From the NCBI RefSeq assembly GCF_900103615.1, contig NZ_FNGW01000012.1, positions 28,120-92,119 on the forward strand: a stretch of 64,000 nt of DNA, given 5' to 3'. Each line of letters starts with the position of its first letter. Position 1 is the first letter of the stretch. The position numbers were made by a program, and so were the translations under genes. This stretch comes from Romboutsia lituseburensis DSM 797. Its GTDB lineage: Bacteria > Bacillota > Clostridia > Peptostreptococcales > Peptostreptococcaceae. The notes under the pieces are model-generated. The model was not told where the DNA came from and did no database searches. It saw only the letters and a list, made by a program, of their open reading frames with translations. Of the stretch, positions 24,435 to 33,441 are shown one piece after another.

Positions 24435-25811
24435 ATGAACAAAGTATCTAATTTTACGGAAGGCAAAATCTTTTCACCATTATTAAAATTTGTTATTCCA
24501 ATATTAATGGCACTATTTTTGCAGGCTATGTACGGTGCTGTAGATTTACTTATAGTTGGTCAATTTGGTAATGCGGCTGATGTATCTTCAGTATCAACAG
24601 GAAGCCAAGTCATGATGGGTGTAACTTCTATGATTACAGGCCTTACTATGGGTATCACTATATTAATTGGTCAAAAACTAGGTGAGGGTAAAAGAGAAGA
24701 AGCAGGAAATGTTGTAGGTAGTGGTATTTCAATATTTGCTATTATATCTATAATTTTAACTGTATTGGTTGTTACTTTTGCATCATCTATTGCAACTTTT
24801 ATGCACGCACCAACTGAAGCTTTTGATAGCACAGTATCTTATATAAAAATCTGTGCTATGGGATCAGTATTTGTAATTTCTTATAATGTTATTGGTGGTG
24901 TATTTAGAGGGATTGGAGATTCTAAAACTCCTCTTATCACAGTTGGAATAGCCTGTGTTGTTAATATAATTGGAGATTTAGTATTTGTAGGTATTTTTAA
25001 AATGGCTGCAATTGGTGCTGCGTATGCTACTGTAATGGCTCAATCCACTAGTGTAATTTTATCATTACTATTAATAAAAAAACGTGGACTTCCGTTTGAT
25101 TTTTCATTAAAAAGTATAAAGTTCCATAAAAATTTAACTACTCAAATTATTAAATTTGGTGCACCAATAGCTCTACAAGATGTCCTTGTAAATTTATCAT
25201 TCTTGGTAATTATGATGATTGGTAACTCTATGGGGGTTGTTGCTTCAGCTGGTATAGGTGTTGCAGAAAAACTTGTTGGTTTTATAATGTTAATACCAAT
25301 GGCTTTTGCTCAGGCTGTATCTGCATTTGTTGCGCAAAACTATGGTGCTAAGAAATATAATAGATCTAAGAGAGTTTTAATATATTCTATACTCGCATCT
25401 TTATGTTGTGGTATTGTAATGTTTTATATTACTTTCTTCCATGGTAATTTATTATCAGGTATTTTCTCTAAGGATGAGGCTGTTATTTTAGCTGCTTGGG
25501 ATTATATGAAAGCTTACGGTATTGATTGCTTATTTACTGCTATCATGTTTAGTATGGTTGGATATTTCAATGGTTGTGGTAGAACTACTTTTGTTATGAT
25601 TCAAGGGATTATAGGTGCATTCTGTGTTAGAATCCCTGTGTCATTTATAATGAGCAAGCTAGAGCCAGTTTCATTATTTAATGTTGGTCTTGCTACTCCA
25701 ATGTCTACTTTTGTTCAGATTATTTTATGTATATCTTACTTTGTTTATTTATCTAATAAATTATCAAAAGAAGATACATGTCTAGAAGTTAAAGAACAAG
25801 TTCAAGTTTAG
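24435..25811 (+). CDS. MATE family multidrug efflux transporter, 458 aa
   Basis: Twelve hydrophobic segments in two related halves. GKIFSPLLKFVIPILMALFL at the start and GAVDLLIVGQFG in helix 2 are MATE-type, and FAQAVSAFVAQNYGAKKYNR marks the start of the second half. Uses Na+ or H+ to expel cationic drugs. Lies 79 bases behind the MarR gene with a weak hairpin between (24354-24381), ribosome site AAAGGAGATTGATAT. Confidence 0.9.
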   Translation: MNKVSNFTEGKIFSPLLKFVIPILMALFLQAMYGAVDLLIVGQFGNAADVSSVSTGSQVMMGVTSMITGLTMGITILIGQKLGEGKREEAGNVVGSGISIFAIISIILTVLVVTFASSIATFMHAPTEAFDSTVSYIKICAMGSVFVISYNVIGGVFRGIGDSKTPLITVGIACVVNIIGDLVFVGIFKMAAIGAAYATVMAQSTSVILSLLLIKKRGLPFDFSLKSIKFHKNLTTQIIKFGAPIALQDVLVNLSFLVIMMIGNSMGVVASAGIGVAEKLVGFIMLIPMAFAQAVSAFVAQNYGAKKYNRSKRVLIYSILASLCCGIVMFYITFFHGNLLSGIFSKDEAVILAAWDYMKAYGIDCLFTAIMFSMVGYFNGCGRTTFVMIQGIIGAFCVRIPVSFIMSKLEPVSLFNVGLATPMSTFVQIILCISYFVYLSNKLSKEDTCLEVKEQVQV

Positions 25812-25894
25812 ATATAACAACTTAAAGATATTGACATTTATAAAATCAATTAGGTATACTCACGAGTAAATAGAAATATTGAAGGAGACTTAAA

Positions 25895-26023
25895 ATGAAT
25901 TCTAATTTAAAAAAGTTTTTAATAGTTTGTGTTATAGTAATTTTCTTTGCTATATTGGATTTCTGTTATACACGCAAACCATCAGAATTACCTAGATTTT
26001 TGTTAAAATTAATGTATACCTAA
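25895..26023 (+). CDS. Small single-pass membrane protein, 42 aa
   Basis: ATG at 25895 after GAAGGAGACTTAAA; TAA at 26021. It begins MNSNLKKFLIVCVIVIFFAI, one helix followed by a short basic tail (CYTRKPSELPRFLLKLMYT). Not recognised. The strong ribosome site argues for translation. A large hairpin follows immediately. Confidence 0.55.
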   Translation: MNSNLKKFLIVCVIVIFFAILDFCYTRKPSELPRFLLKLMYT

Positions 26024-26027
26024 AAAT

Positions 26028-26062
26028 TTTATTTAGATTATAAGCTTTATAATCTAAATAAA
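26028..26062. promoter_or_regulatory. Exact 16-bp inverted repeat
   Basis: TTTATTTAGATTATAA, spacer GCT, TTATAATCTAAATAAA. It lies between the 42-aa ORF and the next gene's ribosome site, so it may be an operator, or act as a hairpin in RNA. No T-run follows. Confidence 0.55.
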
Positions 26063-26083
26063 ATAGATGTGTGTGGGGGGAAT

Positions 26084-26419
26084 ATGGATTTAAAGAAAGC
26101 AATAGATTTATTTTATGTAGATGAAATATATGATATTTATTGGATAACTGAAAATACTTTAGGTGAAATATCTAGTGAAGATGATTTTTATATAAACAAT
26201 ACATACTTTTATTTATTAAACCTTTATTACTTACATCTAGATAAGAAAAATTACAAAGAAGTTGCGTATTTATCTTATCTAATATCTTATTACTTATTTA
26301 TAATAGAGACACCATTTGGATCAGAATTAATTGCACAAAAGTATGCAGAATATGCTATAAAATATGATGATTGCAAAAAATATAGAGAGTGGCTAATATA
26401 CGTAAAACAAGGCAATTGA
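26084..26419 (+). CDS. Hypothetical protein, 111 aa
   Basis: ATG at 26084 after TGTGGGGGGAAT; the open frame upstream would place the ribosome site inside the gene. An all-helical, tyrosine-rich soluble protein: YLLNLYYLHLDKKNYKEVAY, YLISYYLFIIETPFGSELIA, QKYAEYAIKYDD. It resembles a pair of TPR-like helices. Family not recognised. Confidence 0.6.
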   Translation: MDLKKAIDLFYVDEIYDIYWITENTLGEISSEDDFYINNTYFYLLNLYYLHLDKKNYKEVAYLSYLISYYLFIIETPFGSELIAQKYAEYAIKYDDCKKYREWLIYVKQGN

Positions 26420-26492
26420 TAATATATACTGATAAATAACTGTATTTTATGTATTATATAGATAACTATAAATTTTTAAGGGGGAACTTGGT

Positions 26493-27062
26493 ATGAATAC
26501 AGCAACATTTTTAGAAATATTAACAGTAGCAGAAAAATTAAAATGTAATACTAGACACTCATGGACGTCAAGTGGACGACATGAAAGTGTAGCAGAACAT
26601 AGCTGGCGTATTGCATTAATGGCATTATTAATGCGTGATGAATTTCCAGATATTGATATGGATAAGGTAATTCGTATGTGTTTAATTCATGATTTAGGTG
26701 AAGCCTTTACAGGTGATATTCCTACTTTCGAAAAGAAAGAAGAAGATAGTGAAAAAGAGGATGAGATATTTTTTAAGTGGATTTCAACTTTCCCTGCTCC
26801 TTATCGTGATGAATTTACAGATCTTTTAAAGGAAATGAATGAACGTCAGACTGATGAAGCAAAGCTTTACAAAGCATTAGACAATTTAGAAGCAGTTATT
26901 CAGCATAATGAGGCAGATATTAGTACTTGGATTCCATTAGAATATGACTTACAGTTTACTTACGGTTCGGACAAGGTTGAATTCTCATCTTATTTAAAAG
27001 ATTTGAAGAAAGAAATAGATCAAAAAACTACAGAAAAAATAGCTCAAACGAATAAAGCTTAG
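26493..27062 (+). CDS. HD-domain phosphohydrolase (YfbR/HDDC2-like), copy 1, 189 aa
   Basis: HD metal motifs in order: RHESVAEHSWR (His), LIHDLGEAFTGD (HD pair) and LYKALDNLEAVIQH (Asp). The S-V-A-E-H-S-W start is typical of the YfbR/HDDC2 5'-deoxynucleotidase branch, which cleaves dNMPs to nucleosides. The gene at 59208 encodes a protein with only 13 differences in 189 positions; even the ribosome-site context GGGGGAACTT is kept. Followed by the 110-bp repeat. Confidence 0.9.
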   Translation: MNTATFLEILTVAEKLKCNTRHSWTSSGRHESVAEHSWRIALMALLMRDEFPDIDMDKVIRMCLIHDLGEAFTGDIPTFEKKEEDSEKEDEIFFKWISTFPAPYRDEFTDLLKEMNERQTDEAKLYKALDNLEAVIQHNEADISTWIPLEYDLQFTYGSDKVEFSSYLKDLKKEIDQKTTEKIAQTNKA

Positions 27063-27070
27063 TTATTTAA

Positions 27071-27180
27071 AATGTATCTTTTGATACGTATCGAATTGAA
27101 ACTATAAAGCTTAGTATAAGTACAAACTATTATAATTCAAATATTACTAAATTACATAATAAAATGTAAAAAAGCTACAC
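27071..27180 (+). repeat. Dispersed 110-bp intergenic repeat, copy 2
   Basis: It begins TGTATCTTTTGATACGTATC and runs into the terminator TAAAAAAGCTACACAT. It matches copy 1 at 18896. Both copies lie directly behind a plus-strand gene and contain the GATACGTATC palindrome. Confidence 0.65.
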
Positions 27181-27212
27181 ATCCCAATGTACATTAGGTG
27201 TGTAGCTTTCTC
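27167..27212. terminator. Terminator at the end of repeat copy 2
   Basis: AAAAAGCTACACA, loop, TGTGTAGCTTTCTC. It is intact here but disrupted in copy 1. Confidence 0.75.
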
Positions 27213-27428
27213 ATTTGAGCAACGGGCTCTGATGTTGGCGACATTAAATAATTTCGCAACACATCGCTCGAGCTCTTATAATTTAAAAAACTAGAATTTA
27301 AGTATCTGAGTTTTTATCATATCGTTTAAACAAAATTAAGTCAATTCCAATATTTACCTATTAATTAAAGATGCCTTTTTATAAACCGTATATTTATATT
27401 GAGTTTTATTAAAAAGGGGGATGAAAGT
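27213..27428. other. Gap with a G+C-richer imperfect inverted repeat
   Basis: Around 27216-27278, GGGCTCTGATGTTGGCGA and TCGCAACACATCGCTCGAGC form a loose inverted repeat in otherwise AT-rich DNA. No ORF with a ribosome site is seen before the GGGGGATGAAAGT in front of 27429. Confidence 0.35.
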
Positions 27429-28121
27429 ATGAATATTTCAAGTAGAGTTAGTAACAGCTTATTTGGAAGTTACAATAGTAGCTCTTTAAGAAAAATACAA
27501 ATCAATACTTCTAATCATAGTGAAAATATAGACAGATCATTAAAAGAGTTGAAAGCCATTAATAAGGGGAAAATCTTAGCTAGAGAAAACTTAGATGCTA
27601 CATACAATTCAAGTATAAATAAAAAATTTCAAGAGTCTTTAGAACACAAATTATCTCAGCTTAATGAAATGAAAGGTATGATTGAAAATAAAGATAAAGA
27701 AAATGATGTAATAGATGATTCAGTAAAAAATACTAAAGTTATTAGTTATATCAATAATTCAAGAGAAGTTAATGATAAAGAAGAAACATTACTTAGTGAA
27801 AATGAACAAATTAGTATCCAAGACATAAACAAGAAAATAGCTGAAACTAACAGTGAGCTAAAAGAGGTTAGAGTTTTAGGCAAAGAGTTAAGTCAACAGT
27901 CTGAAATTATTGATGAGAAAATATCTACGTTTAAAAAGATATATGGTAATGACATTTTTAAAAAGGCAGAAAAAGAAGCAGTTTTAAAGCAGGTTTATGA
28001 TACTCGCAATAACCCATTTATTAAAGAATTAAAAAATACTCTTAATGAAATTATAGAACTAGAAACACAATTAAAAGATAAATTAAATCAAGATCAACAA
28101 AAATATAAAAAGGAAATATAA
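27429..28121 (+). CDS. Coiled-coil hypothetical protein, 230 aa
   Basis: Start at ATG 27429 after AAGGGGGATGAAAGT. The N-terminus is serine/asparagine-rich (MNISSRVSNSLFGSYNSSSL). The rest is charged and helical with long heptad-like stretches (SQLNEMKGMIENKDKENDV, IQDINKKIAETNSELKEVRV, LKNTLNEIIELETQLKDKLN), so a coiled coil is likely. No signal peptide. It resembles in style the proteins at 54458, 55580 and 56164: short polar N-terminus, no cysteine, acidic helices. Function unknown. Confidence 0.65.
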   Translation: MNISSRVSNSLFGSYNSSSLRKIQINTSNHSENIDRSLKELKAINKGKILARENLDATYNSSINKKFQESLEHKLSQLNEMKGMIENKDKENDVIDDSVKNTKVISYINNSREVNDKEETLLSENEQISIQDINKKIAETNSELKEVRVLGKELSQQSEIIDEKISTFKKIYGNDIFKKAEKEAVLKQVYDTRNNPFIKELKNTLNEIIELETQLKDKLNQDQQKYKKEI

Positions 28122-28157
28122 AAACTACATTACAATATTTTTATAATCATTAAACAA

Positions 28158-28196
28158 ATAATAGCTAGAATTATTCACAATAGTTCTAGCTATTTT
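28158..28196. terminator. Terminator
   Basis: ATAGCTAGAA, loop, TTCTAGCTATTTTAAG. Confidence 0.7.
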
Positions 28197-28407
28197 AAGG
28201 TTATATAGGTTACCCCTTCAATGTTATAAGTAAGATAATCATATATCTAATTGTAAGTGATTATTTTTACTCGTTATACTTTAAATCAATTCTTTTATAT
28301 TCAAATACTAATTAAAATAGATAGTAAACATAAATAATTCGGAAAGGTTTTAGAAAGATTCAGCTATTAAAATAAGCTTATCAAATAACGAAGGAAGGAA
28401 AAATGAT

Positions 28408-29316
28408 ATGAGCGAGGTTTTAAAAGTTGATAATTTAACTAAAAAACGTGGAGATAAAATAGTAGTTGATAATTTAAGTTTTAGTGTTAATAAGGGAGAT
28501 ATATTTGGTTTTTTAGGTCCTAATGGAGCAGGAAAAAGTACAACTATGAAAATGATATTAAAGTTAATAAAAAAAGACAGCGGAAAAATATATATTGATG
28601 GATTTGATATAGATACAAATTTTAAAGATGCAATAAAAAATGTATCAGCAATAATAGAAAATCCTGCAATATACCTTGATTTAACAGCTTATGACAATTT
28701 AAAGATTGTTAAAAACTTTAGTGATTCATACAGTGTAAGTTATGATATCGAAGATGTTTTAGAAATAGTTGGATTAAAAGGAAGAGAGTATGAAAAAGTT
28801 AAGAGCTATTCATTAGGAATGAAGCAGCGACTATCAATTGCTATGGCGCTTATAAAAAATCCTAAGATTATATTATTAGACGAGCCTACAAATGGATTAG
28901 ATCCTAAAGGTATTATAGAAATGAGAGAATTAATAAAAGAATTATCTCAAAAACACAATAAAACTATAATTATATCTTCACATATTTTACATGAAATAGA
29001 AATGATGTGTAATAGAGTTGTAATTATAAACAAAGGAAAGCAAATATTAGAATCTGATATAGCAAGTATAACTAATAAAAATGACTTATTCTTTATTAGA
29101 ACTTCAGATATTGATAAGGCAATTAAAATCTTAAACGATAAAAAATATGCAAAGTTACACAAGATACAAAACAAAGGTATCACAGTGCAATCAAGTGAAT
29201 CAAGCATAGCTTTACTATCTAAGGAATTTATAAAAAATGATATATCTATATATGAAATTTCATCAAATAACAAGTCACTAGAAGATATATTTATAGAAAT
29301 TACAGGGGGCAAATAA
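28408..29316 (+). CDS. ABC transporter ATP-binding protein (BcrA/LanF-type), 302 aa
   Basis: Walker A GPNGAGKST (residues 37-45), signature YSLGMKQRLSIAMAL, Walker B PKIILLDEPTNGLDPKG, H-loop ISSHILHE, and a C-terminal domain of about 80 residues, the usual 300-aa format of bacitracin/lantibiotic resistance ATPases. It is followed after 1 base by the permease gene. With the regulator and kinase downstream, it makes a complete peptide-antibiotic response unit. Confidence 0.92.
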   Translation: MSEVLKVDNLTKKRGDKIVVDNLSFSVNKGDIFGFLGPNGAGKSTTMKMILKLIKKDSGKIYIDGFDIDTNFKDAIKNVSAIIENPAIYLDLTAYDNLKIVKNFSDSYSVSYDIEDVLEIVGLKGREYEKVKSYSLGMKQRLSIAMALIKNPKIILLDEPTNGLDPKGIIEMRELIKELSQKHNKTIIISSHILHEIEMMCNRVVIINKGKQILESDIASITNKNDLFFIRTSDIDKAIKILNDKKYAKLHKIQNKGITVQSSESSIALLSKEFIKNDISIYEISSNNKSLEDIFIEITGGK

Positions 29317-29317
29317 C

Positions 29318-30028
29318 ATGATAAATATAATTAAAAATGAATTTATAAGCACCAAAAAAAGTGTATTAATCATATTTAATGCCTTAATAGTAGCAACTAT
29401 TGCTTTTGCATATTTTGCGGGTGCAAAATTAGGTGGAGTAAATATATTTACTGAATCTGATATAGTAGATTTATTTTTTAAATCAACAGTAAATATACTA
29501 GCACCATTTGTAGTTGTACTAGTGTCAAAGGTTATAACAGAAGAATTTAACAATGGTGGTATGAAAATCTATCTTATAAATCCAATAAGTAGAAATGAAA
29601 TTTTAATAGGTAAATCAATATTTATCTTTATAAATGTACTGATAAGCATGGCAATACAGCTACTATTAAGCCTTATAGCTGTTTGTGTCTTACTCCAAAT
29701 ACCTAGTTTAGGTTTTGTTGTTGATACAACTCTTAAATATTTAGTTACACTTATACCCGTAATAGGACTGATCTTAATATTTACTATACCTGGATTTTTA
29801 ATGAATACATCAAGAAATGCAATATCAGGTGGATTTGTATTAATAGCTGCATTTAATATAGTGGCTTCATTTTATGAAAAATTAAATCCATATAGCATAA
29901 TGTATGTAATGAAAAATATTGCACTTTCAAATCAAGGTTTAATAAACAATAGTTTAATAAGTCTTGGATATATAGTAATAGGATTTATAATTTCAAGCTA
30001 CGTATTCTCTAATAAGGAGATTAACTAA
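29318..30028 (+). CDS. ABC-2 type permease, 236 aa
   Basis: Six hydrophobic segments, with ITEEFNNGGMKIYLINPISR after helix 2, the conserved cytoplasmic loop of ABC-2 permeases (E-E-x-x-x-G-x-x-x-x-x-x-x-P-I-S-R). One permease per ATPase suggests a homodimer. Almost overlapping with the ATPase gene. Substrate likely an antimicrobial peptide or lipid-targeting antibiotic; inferred from neighbours. Confidence 0.88.
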   Translation: MINIIKNEFISTKKSVLIIFNALIVATIAFAYFAGAKLGGVNIFTESDIVDLFFKSTVNILAPFVVVLVSKVITEEFNNGGMKIYLINPISRNEILIGKSIFIFINVLISMAIQLLLSLIAVCVLLQIPSLGFVVDTTLKYLVTLIPVIGLILIFTIPGFLMNTSRNAISGGFVLIAAFNIVASFYEKLNPYSIMYVMKNIALSNQGLINNSLISLGYIVIGFIISSYVFSNKEIN

Positions 30029-30095
30029 TTGAATAATTTTTATCAAATTTAACATAAATATACGAAAACATGAAAAAATATAAAGGAGATCAACT

Positions 30096-30560
30096 ATGAA
30101 ATACTATATGAAATCTAAGGTTTTTAAACTTAAGGAAGACTTTTGGATAAAAGATACAGATGGTAATGATATATTCTTTGTAGACAATAAATTAATATCA
30201 CTAGGTTTACAATTTAATATTCAAAAAGACAATAAGATATTATATGAAATAAAGCAAAAAATGTCATTAAAGCCTAAGTATGAGGTTATAAAAGATTCTG
30301 AGGTAATAGCATCTATAAATAAAAAATTGACCTTTATCAAAGATAAAATAAAGGTAGATAGTAAATATGGAGAGTTATTGATAAACGGAAATTTATTTGA
30401 TCGTAATTATAATATTTATAAAGATGATAAGCAAATAGCATCTATAAAGAAAGAAGTCTTTGCACTTACTGATAACTATAGTATCGACATAGACTTTGAA
30501 GATGAAGCATTTGTACTTTCATTAGTAGTCATAATCGATGACATAAGAGACAAGCACTAA
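30096..30560 (+). CDS. LURP-one/YxjI-like protein, 154 aa
   Basis: Repeating beta strands: MKYYMKSKVFKLKEDFWIKD, DIFFVDNKLISLGLQFNIQK, YEIKQKMSLKPKYEV, NGNLFDRNYNIY, ending VLSLVVIIDDIRDKH. This is the tubby-like barrel of the LURP-one-related/YxjI family, a scramblase-like fold with no known bacterial function. Placement between the permease and the two-component genes is common in Clostridia and suggests an accessory membrane-stress role. Confidence 0.8.
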   Translation: MKYYMKSKVFKLKEDFWIKDTDGNDIFFVDNKLISLGLQFNIQKDNKILYEIKQKMSLKPKYEVIKDSEVIASINKKLTFIKDKIKVDSKYGELLINGNLFDRNYNIYKDDKQIASIKKEVFALTDNYSIDIDFEDEAFVLSLVVIIDDIRDKH

Positions 30561-30564
30561 GACA

Positions 30565-30600
30565 TAAGTTAGAGACTATAAAATTATAGTCTCTAACTTA
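30565..30600. promoter_or_regulatory. Exact 17-bp inverted repeat before the regulator gene
   Basis: TAAGTTAGAGACTATAA, spacer AA, TTATAGTCTCTAACTTA, with only TATTTAAAT after it. It is either a transcription terminator/attenuator between the YxjI-like gene and the two-component genes or a regulator site. Confidence 0.6.
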
Positions 30601-30625
30601 TATTTAAATACATAGGAGGATTTAA

Positions 30626-31318
30626 ATGTATAATATTTTAGTTATAGATGATGAAAAAGAGATAGTCGACTTGGTAGAATTGTATTTTAGAAACACAGAT
30701 TATAATATATTTAAAGCTTACGATGGAATTGAAGCAATTAATATTATAGCTAAAAACAAAATACATTTAGCTATAGTTGACATAATGCTTCCAAATTTAA
30801 ACGGATATTCAGTTATATCCCATATAAGAAATAGCTTGAATCTACCTATAATAGTGATTTCAGCTAAGGTTGAGGGATATGATAAAATACTCGCTCTAGA
30901 TTTGGGCGCTGATGATTATGTTACTAAGCCATTTGATCCATTAGAGCTAATAGCTAGAGTTAATGCTCAAATAAGAAGAGAATATGGATATTCTGGTTCT
31001 TATGAAAATACAAATAATTTAATAGAAATTGGTGATTTAAAGTTAGATACGGATGCATGCAAACTAACAAAAAATAATCAAGAGATACAACTTACATCAA
31101 CTGAGTTTAAAATAATTGAACTTTTTATGAAAAATCCAAATAAAGTTTTTACTAAGAAAAATTTATTTGAATCGGTATGGGATGAGATGTATATAGCTGA
31201 GGATAATGCAATAATGGTTCAAATAAGTAAGATAAGGGATAAAATTGAGGACAATAGCAAAGATCCTATATATATAAAAACGGTAAGAGGCATAGGATAT
31301 AAATTTGAAAGGAAATAA
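30626..31318 (+). CDS. OmpR-family response regulator, 230 aa
   Basis: Receiver with IDDEKEIVDL, phospho-acceptor Asp52 (AIVDIMLPNL) and ADDYVTKPF; winged helix from about 130 (LTSTEFKIIELFMKNP, VQISKIRDKIE, VRGIGYKFERK). Ribosome site AGGAGG. The kinase start lies 2 bases beyond its stop, and the kinase ribosome site is inside this gene's end. Expected to control the ABC transporter just upstream. Confidence 0.92.
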   Translation: MYNILVIDDEKEIVDLVELYFRNTDYNIFKAYDGIEAINIIAKNKIHLAIVDIMLPNLNGYSVISHIRNSLNLPIIVISAKVEGYDKILALDLGADDYVTKPFDPLELIARVNAQIRREYGYSGSYENTNNLIEIGDLKLDTDACKLTKNNQEIQLTSTEFKIIELFMKNPNKVFTKKNLFESVWDEMYIAEDNAIMVQISKIRDKIEDNSKDPIYIKTVRGIGYKFERK

Positions 31319-31319
31319 T

Positions 31320-32699
31320 ATGAATCTAAAAAAAGGGAATAGCTTATATAGTATCTTTATAATCAATTCTATAGTAGCTGTAATTATATTTATATTAGGA
31401 ATAGTTATATTTTTTAACTTGATTTTCTTTAAGATTAATAAAATAATCGATGATAAAGACTTACAACTTCATGATAGTAAGATAAATTATTTATTTATGA
31501 AAAATTATAATGATTTAAATATATCTAAAATATTATCAGAAGGTGGATGGATAGAGGAAATAAAAGACGGGGAAGTTGTTAGTGTACAAGGTGTAAAAAA
31601 GGATAAGAAAAATAAGTACGAAATAGAAGATTTTATAAATGAAGAAAGCAAACATAAAAAATATGAAACTAGAATGTATAAACAAGGTGATAAGCTATAT
31701 ATTGTAAAAATTCCAAACTATGAAGAAAAGCTTGTTAATAAAATTTATGCAAACCAAAATGGTAAGATATATATAATAATGAGTTTAATTTTTACTACAA
31801 TCGTAGTTTCAGTTATGTTTTTAATAGTAGCAATTATATCTATAAGGAAAATATCTAAGCCACTTAAAATACTAGAAAATGAAATAATTAAAATGAGTGA
31901 AGGTTATTCAAATATATCAGTAAACTATAACTCTTATAAAGAGTTTAACAGAATAAAAGAAGCCTTTAATAGTACTGTTAGTAAGCTAGAAAAATCTGAA
32001 AAAGAAAAAAATATGGCTCAAGACAGTAAAAAAAGAATGATAAGAGATATATCACATGATTTAAAAACACCTATAACATCTATATTAGGCTACTCTAAAG
32101 CTATGTTAGATGACGTAGTGACTGATGAAAATGATAAAAAAACATATCTAAGTTATATATATAATAAAACTAAAAGGATTAATTATTTAGTAGATGAATT
32201 ATTTATTTTTTCTAAATTAGATAGCCCAGGATATACTCTAAACTTAGAGAAACAAGATATTTGCGAGTTTCTAAGAGAATTAGTAGCTCTATATTATATA
32301 GATATAGAAGAAAACAACTTTTTATTAGATATAGATATACCTGAAGAAAGTATGTATTCTATGATAGATACTAAAGAATTAGAGAGAGCATTAGGAAATA
32401 TAATTACTAATTCAATAAAATATAATAAATCAGGAACTAAAATTTCTATAGGTTTGATTAAAGAAGTTGATAATGTATGCATAGTTATAGAGGATAACGG
32501 AATTGGAATATCAGAAGATGTAATAGAAAAGATATTTGATGAATTTGTCAGGGCTGATGAATCTAGAAAGACAGATGGAGGAAGTGGTCTAGGTCTTTCT
32601 ATTACTAAAAAGATTATTAAACTCCATGATGGAGATATTAAGATATGTAGCGAGGTCGGTATATGTACAAGATTTGATATAAGACTTAGAAGAATATAG
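31320..32699 (+). CDS. Sensor histidine kinase, 459 aa
   Basis: Start at ATG 31320 after GAAAGGAAATAAT. Two membrane helices (about 12-35 and 150-175) flank an external domain of about 110 residues. HAMP about 178-228, H-box RDISHDLKTPITSILGYSK, N-box NIITNSIKYN, G-boxes DNGIGIS and GGSGLGLSIT. The large sensor domain sets it apart from the short-loop BceS kinases. Partner of the regulator at 30626. Confidence 0.92.
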   Translation: MNLKKGNSLYSIFIINSIVAVIIFILGIVIFFNLIFFKINKIIDDKDLQLHDSKINYLFMKNYNDLNISKILSEGGWIEEIKDGEVVSVQGVKKDKKNKYEIEDFINEESKHKKYETRMYKQGDKLYIVKIPNYEEKLVNKIYANQNGKIYIIMSLIFTTIVVSVMFLIVAIISIRKISKPLKILENEIIKMSEGYSNISVNYNSYKEFNRIKEAFNSTVSKLEKSEKEKNMAQDSKKRMIRDISHDLKTPITSILGYSKAMLDDVVTDENDKKTYLSYIYNKTKRINYLVDELFIFSKLDSPGYTLNLEKQDICEFLRELVALYYIDIEENNFLLDIDIPEESMYSMIDTKELERALGNIITNSIKYNKSGTKISIGLIKEVDNVCIVIEDNGIGISEDVIEKIFDEFVRADESRKTDGGSGLGLSITKKIIKLHDGDIKICSEVGICTRFDIRLRRI

Positions 32700-32768
32700 G
32701 TTTATATCAAAGGAATCTAGGGTAAATATATATTAATTTTAAACCTAGATTCTTTTGATATCATACCA
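32699..32768. terminator. Terminator
   Basis: TATATCAAAGGAATCTAGG, a loop of about 22 bases, CCTAGATTCTTTTGATATC. Confidence 0.7.
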
Positions 32769-32805
32769 TATCATATATAATAAATAAAAAAAGTTATAAA
32801 AGTAT

Positions 32806-32834
32806 TTGACAAAGATAATACTAGGATATATAAT
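32806..32834 (+). promoter_or_regulatory. Consensus promoter of the MarR gene
   Basis: TTGACA at 32806-32811 and TATAAT at 32829-32834 with a 17-base spacer: a perfect vegetative sigma factor promoter, 56 bases before the ATG. Confidence 0.8.
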
Positions 32835-32857
32835 AAGTTTATATATTGATTGAGTTC

Positions 32858-32880
32858 AATTAAATTTATATAAATCAATT
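32858..32880. promoter_or_regulatory. Candidate MarR operator 1
   Basis: AATTAAATTTATATAAATC followed by AATT, just downstream of the consensus promoter. The same element with two changes precedes the peroxidase gene (33400-33423). Confidence 0.6.
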
Positions 32881-32889
32881 GGAGTTAAT

Positions 32890-33321
32890 ATGGATAAATA
32901 CGATAAAATAAAACTAGATAATCAAGTATGTTTTTCACTATATGCTTTATCAAGAGAAATAATTAAATTATATAAGCCATTACTCGATAGACATAACTTA
33001 ACATATACACAATATATAGCTATGCTAGTAATGTGGGAAGAAGAAAAAATTATATTTAAAGAGTTAGGTAAGAGATTGCATCTAGATTCTGGAACACTTA
33101 CACCTGTTGTTAAGAAGTTAGAATCTATGGAATTAGTGACAAAATACAGAAACAAAGAAGACGATAGACTAGTTACAGTGGAGCTAACTGAAAAAGGTAA
33201 ATCATTAAAAGAAGAAGTCCTAGATGTACCAGAAAAAATGTATCAAATCTGTGGGGGCAATGATTTAAATTTACTTTCTTTGAAAAAGCAGTTAGATAGT
33301 TTACTACAAATATTAGATTAA
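32890..33321 (+). CDS. MarR/OhrR-family regulator, 143 aa
   Basis: Begins YDKIKLDNQVCFSLYALSRE, typical of OhrR proteins; Cys16 in LDNQVCFSLY is the position of the peroxide-sensing cysteine. Winged helix LDSGTLTPVVKKLESMELVT and wing KEDDRLVTVELT. OhrR-type repressors lose DNA binding when this cysteine is oxidised by organic peroxides. The downstream peroxidase/thioredoxin operon and the shared operator fit that. Confidence 0.9.
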   Translation: MDKYDKIKLDNQVCFSLYALSREIIKLYKPLLDRHNLTYTQYIAMLVMWEEEKIIFKELGKRLHLDSGTLTPVVKKLESMELVTKYRNKEDDRLVTVELTEKGKSLKEEVLDVPEKMYQICGGNDLNLLSLKKQLDSLLQILD

Positions 33322-33335
33322 TAATATAATTACTG

Positions 33336-33381
33336 TATACTTTAAAGTTAAAATCAGTAATGGTTTTAACTTTAAAATATA
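33336..33381. terminator. Hairpin between the MarR gene and peroxidase operon
   Basis: TATACTTTAAAGTTAAAA, loop, TTTTAACTTTAAAATATA, 17 of 18 pairs. It could end the regulator transcript. Confidence 0.6.
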
Positions 33382-33399
33382 CCATAATCAATTGAATAA

Positions 33400-33423
33400 A
33401 ATTAAATTTACATAAATCGAATT
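33400..33423. promoter_or_regulatory. Candidate MarR operator 2
   Basis: AATTAAATTTACATAAATC followed by GAATT, matching operator 1 at 32858 almost exactly. It lies 19 bases before the start of the glutathione peroxidase gene. Confidence 0.6.
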
Positions 33424-33441
33424 TAGAGAGGAAATATTAAT

